The position numbers and the translations under genes are program-made. Of a DNA stretch of 64,000 bases, positions 12,193-23,459 are shown piece by piece (position 1 is the first letter of the stretch; every line of letters begins with the position of its first letter). The stretch comes from Apostichopus japonicus (lineage: Eukaryota > Echinodermata > Holothuroidea > Aspidochirotida > Stichopodidae). Under the pieces are notes generated by a model that saw only the letters and a program-made list of their open reading frames with translations, had not been told where the DNA came from and made no database searches. Location of the stretch: positions 77,001-141,000 of the forward strand of contig NC_092575.1 in assembly GCF_037975245.1 (NCBI RefSeq), written 5' to 3'.

Positions 12193-12275
12193 ATTGGTCA
12201 TCGACAACTAAGTCAGCAACGAACCAAAACCAGTAGTAACTCGCTGAAATGTAACTATTGTAATTAAGCATTCAG

Positions 12276-12283
12276 TATTTATA
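12276..12283 (-). promoter_or_regulatory. TATA box of carboxypeptidase gene
   Basis: TATAAATA on the minus strand, about 84 bp upstream of the start codon at 12192. It would place a transcription start near 12250 and a 5' UTR of about 55 nt. A strong TATA box directly before a signal-peptide exon supports this as a real first exon. Confidence 0.55.
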
Positions 12284-12721
12284 GTTCACATGCGCCTTGC
12301 TTTAGAAGCCAATGTGAACTAACATCTGCTTGTTTACATTTGTGATTAGGTTTCGGTTCAAGCTCTCAGAATTTGGGTCTCATTTGCATATCTTCAGGTC
12401 TTATATGGTAGGACGGTATGATAGGAATATTGACAGACATATTAATTTGCAGTATCATACACAAGGCACGTGCTGCTTGTATGAAATTGAACTTGCGGCT
12501 TCTATATGAAGTTCCACCTGTCGCAACAAAGTTAAAAATACGCTGTAACGCTGGCCGCTACGGCGGTGTGGTGAAGTACCGGATAGTTATTATGAGTGTG
12601 TTAGGGAGGGTGATTAGTAGAGACTCGAGTAAACAGTTGAATAAAATACACTCATATAGCTCATGTTCAGTTTTATAAAAATAAAAATAAAAGAGTAATT
12701 GAAGCAAGTATATACAATTGT

Positions 12722-12806
12722 CCTGCCACACAGAAATAGCTAGGCTAGATTTATAATCGGACCAGCCGTACAGAAATAGCTAGGCTAGATTTATAATCGG
12801 ACCAGT
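12722..12806. repeat. Two-copy tandem duplication of about 42 bp
   Basis: Two copies of CACAGAAATAGCTAGGCTAG...ATTTATAATCGGACCAG (the second with TACAG). Isolated. Confidence 0.8.
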
Positions 12807-13460
12807 CATAATATGAAGAATTCGCACCGGTCTTCTTTTAGCCACTGGTGGTTAGGATATGCCGATTGAATACTTTATTTGCGTCTGGCGACCGCGAGAA
12901 CAGACACTTTTAATGAACCATTATTTATTATGGTACGTATAAACCTCATTATGAAAACCGAATCTCTCTCCAAAGGTTGTGAGAGTATAAGCGATTTTTT
13001 GTTAGCGTAATGACAGCATTGTATGTAACGACAGTTACTATTCGCACCAGTGAATAGACACAATAGAAGAACAGACGTACGACTCTGCAATTAAATATGG
13101 GAGATGATATCACCGCTGTGATGCAGGTTGAATTAATTACATCCAACATTTTTCAAAATTAAACTAGAGCTGCTATAAAGTTTCCGCATGCGTTTGTTCT
13201 GTATACTAGTATTAACCAGGCAGTTCCTAACATTTCCTTGTATAAACTAATACGATGGCTGTATTAAAGTTGGCTCTGAAATCGCCACGCTGGGAAATGA
13301 AAGCTATAGTTGCTGTGAGAATATGATGAACTTCATCAACATCATTCAAACCAAAAGAAGAAACAAAATAAAACACACTCGATGATTAATTAGAAAAATG
13401 GAATTTACTAACATTCCTTATTCGGTGAAGAATAGAAAGCCATCAATATGAACAAGCCAC

Positions 13461-13692
<232 letters not shown>

Positions 13693-14761
13693 ATCCTCCA
13701 CCGCATCCATTGGTCTCTCCTGAAGGTTAGAACTTATACAGAATGAATTGCATGATTCACTAACTATTACTGATCTATGGACAATATGGCTATAGTTGAA
13801 AAACAACTATGTTGGTTCACACCTAATACGGTCTTATTTTCCTTATTTTCTACATTTTATTGTCTTCACTTGGTCGCAGAAATTACTCGATGCCTTCACA
13901 AATGTTTGCCATCACCGGCAGATTTGATCCATTGAGGCCAACAGCAGTACAAATGTGACTGTGATGTACAGAAAATACCCAATAGATTATTAGCATACAC
14001 TGAACTATCCAAGCAATGTAATCGATATAAGTTTGCAAGTAGCAAATAAATTTCTATGGCCAAATTATTATTAAAATTGAAAGTTTCCTGTCAAATTATT
14101 GAATAAATAATAACTTTGTTGATGCCCTTTGTTGATGCCCTTTGTAGATGCCCTTTCTAGTGGGTCGTAGGTTTGGCTCAACTCATTGTTCTAAATATCT
14201 CGAAACTCACTGTATGACAATCTCTTAATGGAGTGAATTCACCTGTACAGTAGAACATTGCTTTCGACAGTATGGCATATATTCACGGATATAAATAATT
14301 ATATTCCTAACAATAGTCCAATATGACGAAATAACATTAAATCGCCAGTCGCCCTATAGCGTGTTCTTCTTATACTGTATACCCCAATGGTCTAATGCAG
14401 AGTTGTGTGCGTGGGAACGGCGCGCGTTTGTGTATGTGTGTAAAATAATCATTTCAGTGACAGTCATCAGTTGGGGTACATATATGGATGTATAGACCGC
14501 GTGACCTGATATTTTGGGATCGTCATGTCGCAACTATGCTTATAGAGAGACTCTAGTTTGACCCAACGAAGCCACATTCTTCCATTCTCGTCTGCAAATA
14601 GAACAGAAATGACATGAGTCGTGAGAGATTAGAATCTCGGAGGGTAATATATCATCAAGTAAAACTGTATCTCTTTCGAGAATTAAATCGGTTTGTACAG
14701 GGTTTACAAGCTTCTATTGAATAATTAACCTCTGTGTTTGCACAGTCATTTTTGCCTAACG

Positions 14762-14767
14762 TTTAAT
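14762..14767 (-). terminator. Possible polyadenylation signal of the Dispatched gene
   Basis: ATTAAA on the minus strand about 62 nt beyond the stop codon. It is a common variant signal; use is unproven. Confidence 0.35.
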
Positions 14768-14828
14768 CCATCCCTTAGCCGATTTTGCTCAGTTCCATTT
14801 CTACTCAAATTGCGGTTGAGTATTTTCA

Positions 14829-17440
14829 CTAATCGGTCCTATCTACGTTACGGGATACCTCACTTGTATTGCTTCTAACTAGGACATCATTCCCTGAGCA
14901 ACGATTATGGTGCTGTGGGTCTTCTTTGCGTAAGAAGAACGAGACTGGTCGAACTTGGCCAAAGTTGTTATTAGGGCCCAATGTAAAGCATAAAGGTAAA
15001 AATAGAAAGTTAGCATATATCCAGCTTACGGCCATCACTAATGTAAGGAAAACACCAAGCTGTACATAGCTGAGAACAGTTGCTGGAATCATGAAAGCAC
15101 CTGCAGTAAATGTTGATACAGCCGCCACGGTAATTGCAGCACTTAGTGTTGTGGTGGCATACATAGCCTTGCTCTTGCGATCAGGGAACGGGGCTAATCT
15201 AAAGGCGACTCCATAGTGAATCGTAAAGTCAACCGATAACCCAACTGCAAGAGAAAGTATTGCTGACTCAAACACGTTTAGTTCCCAGCCAAGAAGAACA
15301 AGACAGCCTATAACAACGAACACGGCACATGATATAGTTATAATAGCAAACAGTGTTGTAACAATGTTTCTGGTGCTAAGAAATAATACAATGGAAGCCA
15401 TGCTCAAAGAAATTGAAACCGATGTGGCTGTTCCACTGGCAATACCGGCTTGTAGGTCATAGAAATACAGTTGAATATCCATTTGACTGACGCTCCAACC
15501 ACCCTGCATTCCAACAGGTGCATTTATAACTTCCTTTTGGGTCCATGTCCTTAACTCCTTCCAAAACGTGTCTACCGATGAAAACTGTAAACTGTAAGGA
15601 GTCGAACCGTCAAACGCTAGATACAACACTTTGAGTGTGTTGTCTTCATCAAATCGTAGTCCAGGTGACGCTAAATTATATTCACATGAGAAACTGATGC
15701 AACGTTCGTTCCAATAGTGTTTCACACATGCCTCAAAGACAGTTTTTGTAAACGGGAAATTTGTTTGAGCACAACAACGGTTATCTGGTGGAAGTAAACA
15801 TGGTCGCCGCATCCACAGTCTGAAATCATCGATCATACAAAAGCCATTACTACTAGAATTACTTATGAAACTTTGTTGACGAACACGAATACAGAAATTG
15901 TATAGCCATTCCTGGGTTTGACTGTTACCAAATTCAAAGTTTGTGTCCAAAACAAGCTGTCCAGTGTTATAAGGATCCCAGTGGTTACCGTTATCGATTG
16001 GTATAACACCCCATATGAAAAATACGGGCATTAAAGGCTTCTCATTGATATCAAATGCATATGTCTTCCTATATACTTGATCGTACTGCTCGAATAGGTG
16101 GTCGTCGCGAAATAATTGAAATTCATTTTTCTCGGGTAAACCAAGGCGAGGATATATGAATGAAAGAACGAACCCCAAAGCGCCAACCGACAAAAGAAAT
16201 ATTAACCAAAAGAATCGAAGATGCCAAATAACTTTTGGTAAAATAACCTCAAAGAACAAGTTAGGAGAATGGCAACACTTGTTGATTACTTTTAGCAGGC
16301 TGTTCACAATATGGCTTTTTGCTTGCAATGCTGATACCATTGGGTTGATAATAGAAACATATTTATCATGGATAACTATCACAGCTGGTAGCCATGTTAT
16401 AGTATACGCAAAGTTTATTAGAATGGCCAAACCCGCATATGCGGCAAAACATTTGATAGCTGTGATGTTGCTGAATGCTGTGGCAAAAAGAGCAGAGGAA
16501 GTGGTAAAACTGGTTACAAACACTGTAGAGAATGCATGTTTGCTAGTTTCTTCTAAAACGTGTACTCTTTTCTCTTTCGTGAAACCAAACTTCTTTTGAG
16601 AAGCTCTCCAGAGATCAATATAAACGAATGTATCATCAGCTCCAACACCAATAATGAGCACTGCACTGATCACGTTGACGAACGGGAAAAAGGTAAGTCT
16701 AAAAACTAGAAAGTAGATTGAGTAGGCCATGGTCAAAGACATCGCCATGTTTGTTATTGCGCACAAAGTGATGAACAGAGAGTGTGTGTATATCCATATG
16801 ATACATAAAGCTGACAGGGCACCCATCATTACCAAAAAGAAATCAGAAACCAAAAACAAGTCAAATAAAACAAACTTCAATCCAAAATCTCCGGCTGTAA
16901 CTTTCGTGACATCATCGTCGAGACTAGCGTCATCCCCAAAATTATCTTCAAATAGCTGTTGAGTGGAATTTCCGCAGTTATTAGAGTCAGGGCACAACAC
17001 GATGGGGGAGAATGACATGGTAAAAGTGGGATGGTCAGAATATGAAATTGGAAGTAAAAAATTGGAAGTAATGTAGATCAAATCCTCTACGGTACACTGC
17101 TCTGGAAAGTGTTGACAATTAGTCAGATCTGACGGTACAATCACAGACGTACTTATCGCCTGGAATTGTGTCAATATTTCTTGGGCATAGGTCACATCCA
17201 TCTCCGCCACATCGAAGCAGGAACTTTTATTACTCATTAAAGCTACCACGTACCCCAAAGACCAGCTTGGACAACACATATTTCCTGCTGCTACCGTTCT
17301 CTGTGTTACACAAGTCTTAGCAAAGCTGTCGTGCTTTCTTATCAAATTCTCTTCGTGTCGACACACTGAGGTGAGTTTGTCTGCTTGAAACATAGAACCT
17401 TCATCCACTGTCTCGTACACAAGCTTAAGAAGATGTGACC
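14829..17440 (-). CDS. DISP1: Dispatched main 3' exon
   Basis: Holds both sterol-sensing/RND membrane blocks and most of both ectodomains in one exon of 2,612 nt. The residues translated upstream of GSHLLKL in the longer frame (to 17504) look like intron read-through, because a pyrimidine-rich acceptor ending ACAG sits exactly where the upstream exon's phase requires it. Confidence 0.9.
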
Positions 17441-17999
17441 CTGTGTACAAACGAAAAGAACGCATCAAAAATTGACCAGATACTTTTATCATTAGTACAA
17501 TCATATTTATATTTAATTAATGATTTGAAAATTTGTATTTAAGATGTGTGTATGTATGTATTTGAGATCCTCCTGCAAGCAGGAACTCGCGAAGAAGCCA
17601 TCATAGGCTTATAAAAGCCGCAAGCTGACCGAACTCATTCTCTTAGATTCATATTTAACGTCCATGATTATGAATTGTCAATTGTCAACAACTCTGTAAC
17701 TGGACGATATACATTAATCTTGGAGTGACTCGAACTCGGGACCTTATGATTTAAAGGCACCGGTGTTAACCGCTAACACTCCTAGATAAGATAAATAGTA
17801 ATTTCTTACCAAGTGCTGGACAATTGTTAATCTGTTTCTTGTCCCTGTGTAACGGCGTTGTCTCATCCAACTGATGCGCCAACGAGCGTTTTCTTTGCTC
17901 AGAGATTCTCACAACGGAAGATAAATCGTGATTTCCTTGTTGCAGATTCCATAAAGATGTTAGAAAACTGCCAATCTCCGTTCCCCTAGCTTCAAAACC
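14829..17999 (-). CDS. DISP1: Dispatched-like RND transporter (5' end incomplete)
   Basis: Dispatched proteins are 12-TM, proton/sodium-driven RND proteins at the plasma membrane that release lipid-modified Hedgehog. Exons 17810-17999 and 14829-17440 join in phase 1 to give 933 residues plus stop. Landmarks: GFEARGTEIG in the upstream exon (GFEPRGT in vertebrate DISP1), CCPSWSLG, NKSSC, a sterol-sensing-like TM block (FFLVMMGALSALCIIWIY onward) with GVGADD in TM4, a second ectodomain with several Cys, and LVLLGWELNVFES then GLSVDFTIHYGVAFRLAP in TM10. The TM4 Asp pair and TM10 Asp are the expected ion-relay residues. The open frame starting at 17504 begins in intron: the better acceptor is CGTTTGTACACAG at 17441. 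Missing are the N-terminal cytosolic region and TM1. An ATTAAA signal lies about 60 nt after the stop. Assignment to DISP1 rather than DISP2/3 is by motif recall and not settled. Confidence 0.9.
17556..17789 (-). mobile_element. tRNA-derived SINE, family 1, in Dispatched intron
   Basis: On the minus strand: a head with GTTAGCGGTTAACACCGG (box A region) and GAGTTCGAGTC (diverged box B), then the shared body with ATGGACGTTAAAT and the tail TCGCGAGTTCCTGCTTGCAG. It makes up about two thirds of the 369-bp intron between the two Dispatched exons, on the sense strand. Confidence 0.8.
17810..17999 (-). CDS. DISP1: Dispatched upstream exon (GFEARGT)
   Basis: 190 nt between acceptor CTCTCGTAG and donor GTAAGA. 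It encodes GFEARGTEIGSFLTSLW..., ends NNCPAL plus one base, and fuses to GSHLLKLVYE in the main exon. GFExRGT is the hallmark directly after TM1 in Dispatched proteins. The 369-bp intron downstream is largely a SINE. Confidence 0.87.
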
Positions 18000-18312
18000 C
18001 TACGAGAGATATACATTAATGCTATTTAATACTAGTACTATACATAAATCAACACTGGATCTTGTTATATATGACATAATGGTTAAATTAACAAATGTTC
18101 AATTTAAGTCAGATAATTAGTTTTAGGTAACACAAAATGGGTAAGAAATAAGTAAAGCTCGATATCCAACAATTTGGTGTTATGTTTGGGATAGCCAAAT
18201 GCAAACATACACTAAACTCAATTTGCTTATCACTACATTGCTAGCTTGCATAGACTGAATTCCATACATCTGACATCAGTATATACGTGAGGCCCAATTG
18301 AATAGCTTACAT

Positions 18313-18676
18313 CAGGGGTTCCCTAACTGGGGTGCATGAACCCCAGGGGGTGCGTGAGTCCATCACATGGGGTTCGAGAGACGTTTCTGAAGGTCAAAAC
18401 TAGAGTAATTTTGTTGAACTACAATATGATATATCATATAATTAAGTAATGTACAAAAGTCGTACATATCGACAACCTCTTTTCGCGTTCCATACGCATA
18501 TGTTGCCATAGTAGTACCGTACCATGCATGTGATACTTGATCTTTTACGAAGGACTGTTATTCCTATTATAGTATAATATTGAATGACTCAGATCGTGTC
18601 TCGAAAAGTTTGGGGTTCGTGGACAACTCTGACATCCACAGGGGGTTCGCGGGGGTGTAAAGTTAGGGAAACCCTG
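18313..18676. mobile_element. hAT-type MITE with perfect 8-bp TSD
   Basis: Termini CAGGGGTTCCCTAACT and AGTTAGGGAAACCCTG are inverted repeats. Flanks GCTTACAT (18305-18312 and 18677-18684) are identical. CAGGG ends with 8-bp duplications are typical of hAT elements. 364 bp, no coding capacity. Confidence 0.85.
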
Positions 18677-18684
18677 GCTTACAT

Positions 18685-20930
18685 TTAACTTGTTACATTG
18701 AAGTGGGCAGTCAATAGATATATGGAAAGAGATCATTATGATATATTAAATATGTCTGCAGATTATGTCAGATCCCTACCAATTGCAATTATGCTGCACT
18801 TTATTCTTGTTTTACTTTTCTTTTCTGTTTTACCTTTCTTGGTTCTTCGAACGAGGGAAGACCATGAATTGCATATGTTAGAGCGCCACATCCCACCGTA
18901 AATACCATAATCAGAAGACAGATAAGAGAGGGAAATCGCTCTAGAGATGATGAGTACCTTGGAAAAGATTATTTAATATCCGTTGATAATGTTTAGGTCA
19001 TAATATAGGACTAAGTCGTTCATTATGTGAATGCACTGAATACAAGCAATATAAAATGAGCTATACCGTATACAGCACGATAAACTGGTGTTCACCGAGG
19101 GGTGCTATGTTGTGTGAATAAAATTAAAATATAATTTGTCGAGCTGTTATAATGAATGACGCTATAGCTTATCATTAACAATTCGCTATTAACTGAGATG
19201 TCAACGTAATGTAGCAATTTATCTGTAAAGGCACATTTCATACATATTTATACAAACAAAAAGGGAAAAAACTTGAAATCCAGAATTAAAAATCATGATC
19301 TACGTTCAAACTGCTCTAATTTGTAAGATATCAACAATAGCAGTCTGCAAAGAGGCATCTTTGAACAGCTTAAGGCGGTACCTGAACCAAAATCCATTTG
19401 GTGTACGGCGGTCATTGGCTTCTTGGTGTTCTACGTTTTGAGTTGTACTGGTATTGCTTGCTCGGTTATTGTCTCTCATAGCGTACGCAGATTCGAGGTT
19501 AAGCAATGGTCCACATCTGACATGACATTGGCATGACATTATCGGTATCAGGATTAAACCAATGTCTTATGAATGCACCTATAGTACGATCGTAACCTGT
19601 CAAGAAAGATGAATATTTTTAATATTATCATTATTGTTGGTGCGTTTCATTTCATGACAGATTAATATTAATAATCCGTTGATCCGCATACTTAATCCGC
19701 ATACTTTATTCTTGTGAGCTTTTCAATATATGATATCGAAGATAGAAGAGGGAAGAATCAGAGGAATCCGCACCTTGATTCTTGTGACAACTAGCGCAGG
19801 GACATTCCCCAACGAGCACAAACGTTCTTCCAGACTATACCACTTTACCACCCCTTCTACATTCCACCAACCAACCCTCGCCTTCAACATACAATCGACG
19901 CCTTTACGTAAGGTACAATAGTGTATTGTCAACGAGGAGGACACTCGCCATTGCTAATGCCCCATTAGGCCTGTATGTTTTACTTTCAGTAACATCCTGC
20001 CAATATCTTCTTTTTCTCGAAACCGAGATGATACTGAAATATTCTTAGCTACATGACCAACCACTGCGTGAACGCCCAGTGTATAGCGTAGTTAGTGAAG
20101 CTCTCAAGGAAGTATCCTTCCCAAGATATATAGAAAATAGCTAGCGCATATGAAATTTATTTTGTATGACATGGTTAACTACATTTAATGTTTCAAAATG
20201 TTGAAATAAAGACAATTTATAAATGTATTCGTTGTAAGAAAATGATGAATCTCGGTGTATACTTTGTTTTCGTCAATCACAGTGAATATTGTCGTGTAAC
20301 AAGCAAATCCAAGTGAGCAAAATCTTTGTAAATTTCTCACCTACGGGAATAATTTCCTCCAGCAGTAGTAGGATTGCATGGAATTCGGAACCGTCGGTTT
20401 TAGTGGTTGAGCTTGAAATTCAATAGCAGTTCACCGGGAGCGAGCTTCTAACACATCCGTCTTCCTGTGATATTGGCGGTAGCTTACATAACATCAGATC
20501 AATTTATAGTGTTAAAATGTGAACTGAAATACTTATTAAACAGCCTCACTTAATTACTGCTCCGCTATTTAATGAACCGTTCAAATAATATTGAGTTCTT
20601 TTCGGTTCAAATCGCCTATACAATCTAGTTTAGTGGCGAGGGTTAATTATCAACAACAACAACAAAAAACTCGTGAGCCTCTGCCAAGTTGAATCTTTTT
20701 GCAATCACATGACGTTTGCAAAACACATAAATAATTTATTAAAGCAGAGAAAATGAAAACTGCTTAAAAAACGCCAGCTACAACCGAAGTACTACGAGGA
20801 GTAACAGGTCAAAGGATTTCAACGTTATTGTTATACAAGAATAGTTCAGATGTTCATTTACTTCAGTATGTGTTAAGCGCTATTTAGGCCTACACTATGT
20901 ACGATACGACAAACAAAATATGTCTTTAAA
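18685..20930. other. Region upstream of known Dispatched exons
   Basis: Should contain, or lead to, the missing 5' exons of the Dispatched gene. One minus-strand candidate at about 19387-19539 follows a fair acceptor (ATCTTTCTTGACAG near 19600) and contains a possible donor (TTCAG-GTACCG), but its protein has no TM segment and no motif I recognise. No TM1 exon found. Confidence 0.3.
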
Positions 20931-20969
20931 TCCACCACATGCGAAGAATTTAAGCGATAAATGCATCGT

Positions 20970-21487
20970 GAACGTGTGGTACTTTGGCGAGAAAGTTTGT
21001 TGCCTCTCTAGCAACCAACAAAAGTAACAAAAGTAAAAAACACCAACATATAACACCAATTCTTAAAGATCTTCACTGGCTTAGAATTGAGTACAGAACC
21101 AATTATAAAAATTCTTGTCCTTGTGTTCAAAGCAAGGAATGGTTTAGCCCCAGTTTACCTACAAGGGCTTCTCCAAGGATACAGACCTAGCAGGGTGCTT
21201 CGTTCAAGCGTACAACATATGCTATCTGTTCCTACTGTTCGCACTTCCACTTATAGGGAACGTTGCTTTGCTAGATCAGATCCACAGCTCTGGAACAGTA
21301 TCCCCTTACATCTGAAATCAATCCAGCATATTTCAACTTTCCAGAAAGAACTCAAGACGTTCTTATTCATGAATGCGTATCCATTTGTTTGATAACTGTT
21401 GTGTCCATTTTGGGTACTTTGCTCCTGCAGCGCTTCTGAGCAGTTTTTACTGGATAAAAGCGCTTTACAATTCTTATATTATTATTA
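20970..21487 (+). pseudogene. LINE 3' fragment (reverse transcriptase C-terminus), frameshifted
   Basis: Two overlapping frames together give the C-terminal part of a non-LTR retrotransposon ORF2 (ITPILKDLHWLRIEYRTNY, then FKARNGLAPVYLQGLL, then DPQLWNSIPLHLKS, STFQKELKTFLF). A one-base expansion in an A-run near 21107 breaks the frame. The 3' end (AAAGCGCTTTACAATTCTT then ATT repeats) is typical of CR1/L2-like elements. 5'-truncated and dead. Confidence 0.8.
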
Positions 21488-23455
21488 TATACCATACTAG
21501 TCTACTCTCTATGACATGTCATATTATATACCATACTAGTCTACTCTCTATAGCATGTCATATTATATACCACACTAGTCTATTCTCTATAGAATGTCAT
21601 ATTATATACCACACTAGTCTATTCTCTATAGTCTGCTCTCTATAGCATGTCATATGATATACCATACTAGTCTACTCTCTATAGAATGTCATATTATATA
21701 CCACACTAGTCTATTCTCTATAGAATGTCATATTATATACCACACTAGTCTATTCTCTATAGAATGTCATATTATATACCATACTACATGTTATATATAC
21801 CACACTAGTTTATTCTCTATTGTCTGCTCTCTATAGCATGTAATATGATATACCATACTAGTCTACTCTCTATAGAATGTCATATTATATACCACACTAG
21901 TCTAATCTCTATAGAATGTCATATTAGATACCATACTACATGTTATATATACCATACTAGTCTATTCTCTATAGTCTGCTCTCTATAGCATGTCATATGA
22001 TATACCATACTAGTCTACTCTCTATAGAATGTCATATTATATACCACACTAGTCTATTCTCTATAGAATGTCATATTATATACCATACTACATGTTATAT
22101 ATACCACACTAGTTTATTCTCTATTGTCTGCTCTCTATAGCATGTAATATGATATACCATACTAGTCTACTCTCTATAGAATGTCATATTATATACCACA
22201 CTAGTCTAATCTCTATAGAATGTCATATTAGATACCATACTACATGTTATATATACCATACTAGTCTATTCTCTATAGTCTGCTCTCTATAGCATGTCAT
22301 ATGATATACCATACTAGTCTACTCTCTATAGAATGTCATATTATATACCACACTAGTCTATTCTCTATAGAATGTCATATTATATACCATACTACATGTT
22401 ATATATACCACACTAGTTTATTCTCTATTGTCTGCTCTCTATAGCATGTAATATGATATACCATACTAGTCTACTCTCTATAGAATGTCATATTATATAC
22501 CACACTAGTCTAATCTCTATAGAATGTCATATTAGATACCATACTACATGTTATATATACCATACTAGTCTATTCTCTATAGTCTGCTCTCTATAGCATG
22601 TCATATGATATACCATACTAGTCTACTCTCTATAGAATGTCATATTATATACCACACTAGTCTATTCTCTATAGAATGTCATATTATATACCACACTAGT
22701 CTATTCTCTATAGAATGTCATATTATATACCATACTACATGTTATATATACCACACTAGTTTATTCTCTATTGTCTGCTCTCTATAGCATGTAATATGAT
22801 ATACCATACTAGTCTACTCTCTATAGAATGTCATATTATATACCACACTAGTCTAATCTCTATAGAATGTCATATTATATACCATACTACATGTTATATA
22901 TACCATACTAGTCTATTCTCTATAGTCTGCTCTCTATAGCATGTCATATGATATACCATACTAGTCTACTCTCTATAGAATGTCATATTATATACCACAC
23001 TAGTCTACTCTCTATAGAATGTCATATTATATACCACACTAGTCTATTCTCTATAGAATGTCATATTATATACCATACTACATGTTATATATAGCCTACC
23101 ACACTAGTTTATTCTCTATGGTCTAATCTCTATAGAATGTCATATTAGATACCATACTACATGTTATATATACCACACTAGTCTATTCTCTATTGTCTGC
23201 TCTCTATAGCATGTAATATGATATACCACACTAGTCTATTCTCTATAGAATGTCATATTATATACCATACTACATGTTATATATACCATACTAGTCTATT
23301 CTCTATAGTCTGCTCTCTATAGCATGTCATTTTATATACCATACTAGTCTATTCTCTATAGTCTACTCTCTATAGCATGTCATATGAATACCATACTAGT
23401 CTGCTCTCTATAGAATGTCATATAATATACCACACTAGTCTATTCTCTATAGTCA
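21488..23455. repeat. 39-bp satellite with 304-bp higher-order unit
   Basis: Monomer TACCACACTAGTCTATTCTC...TATAGAATGTCATATTATA, rich in ACTAGT. The marker TAATATG recurs at 21841, 22145 and 22449 (304-bp spacing), then at 22792 (343 bp, one extra 39-bp monomer). The array starts directly at the ATT tail of the LINE fragment. Confidence 0.9.
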
Positions 23456-23459
23456 AACC

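Noticed and set aside
12032-12271. 79-codon minus-strand open frame
   Set aside because: A shadow: the signal-peptide exon uses another frame with a proper donor and matching phase.
14869-16962. Plus-strand open frames inside the Dispatched exon
   Set aside because: Antisense shadows of a well-supported membrane protein.
18698-18901. Plus-strand frame with a hydrophobic stretch, considered as Dispatched TM1
   Set aside because: Wrong strand for the gene and no splice signals joining it.
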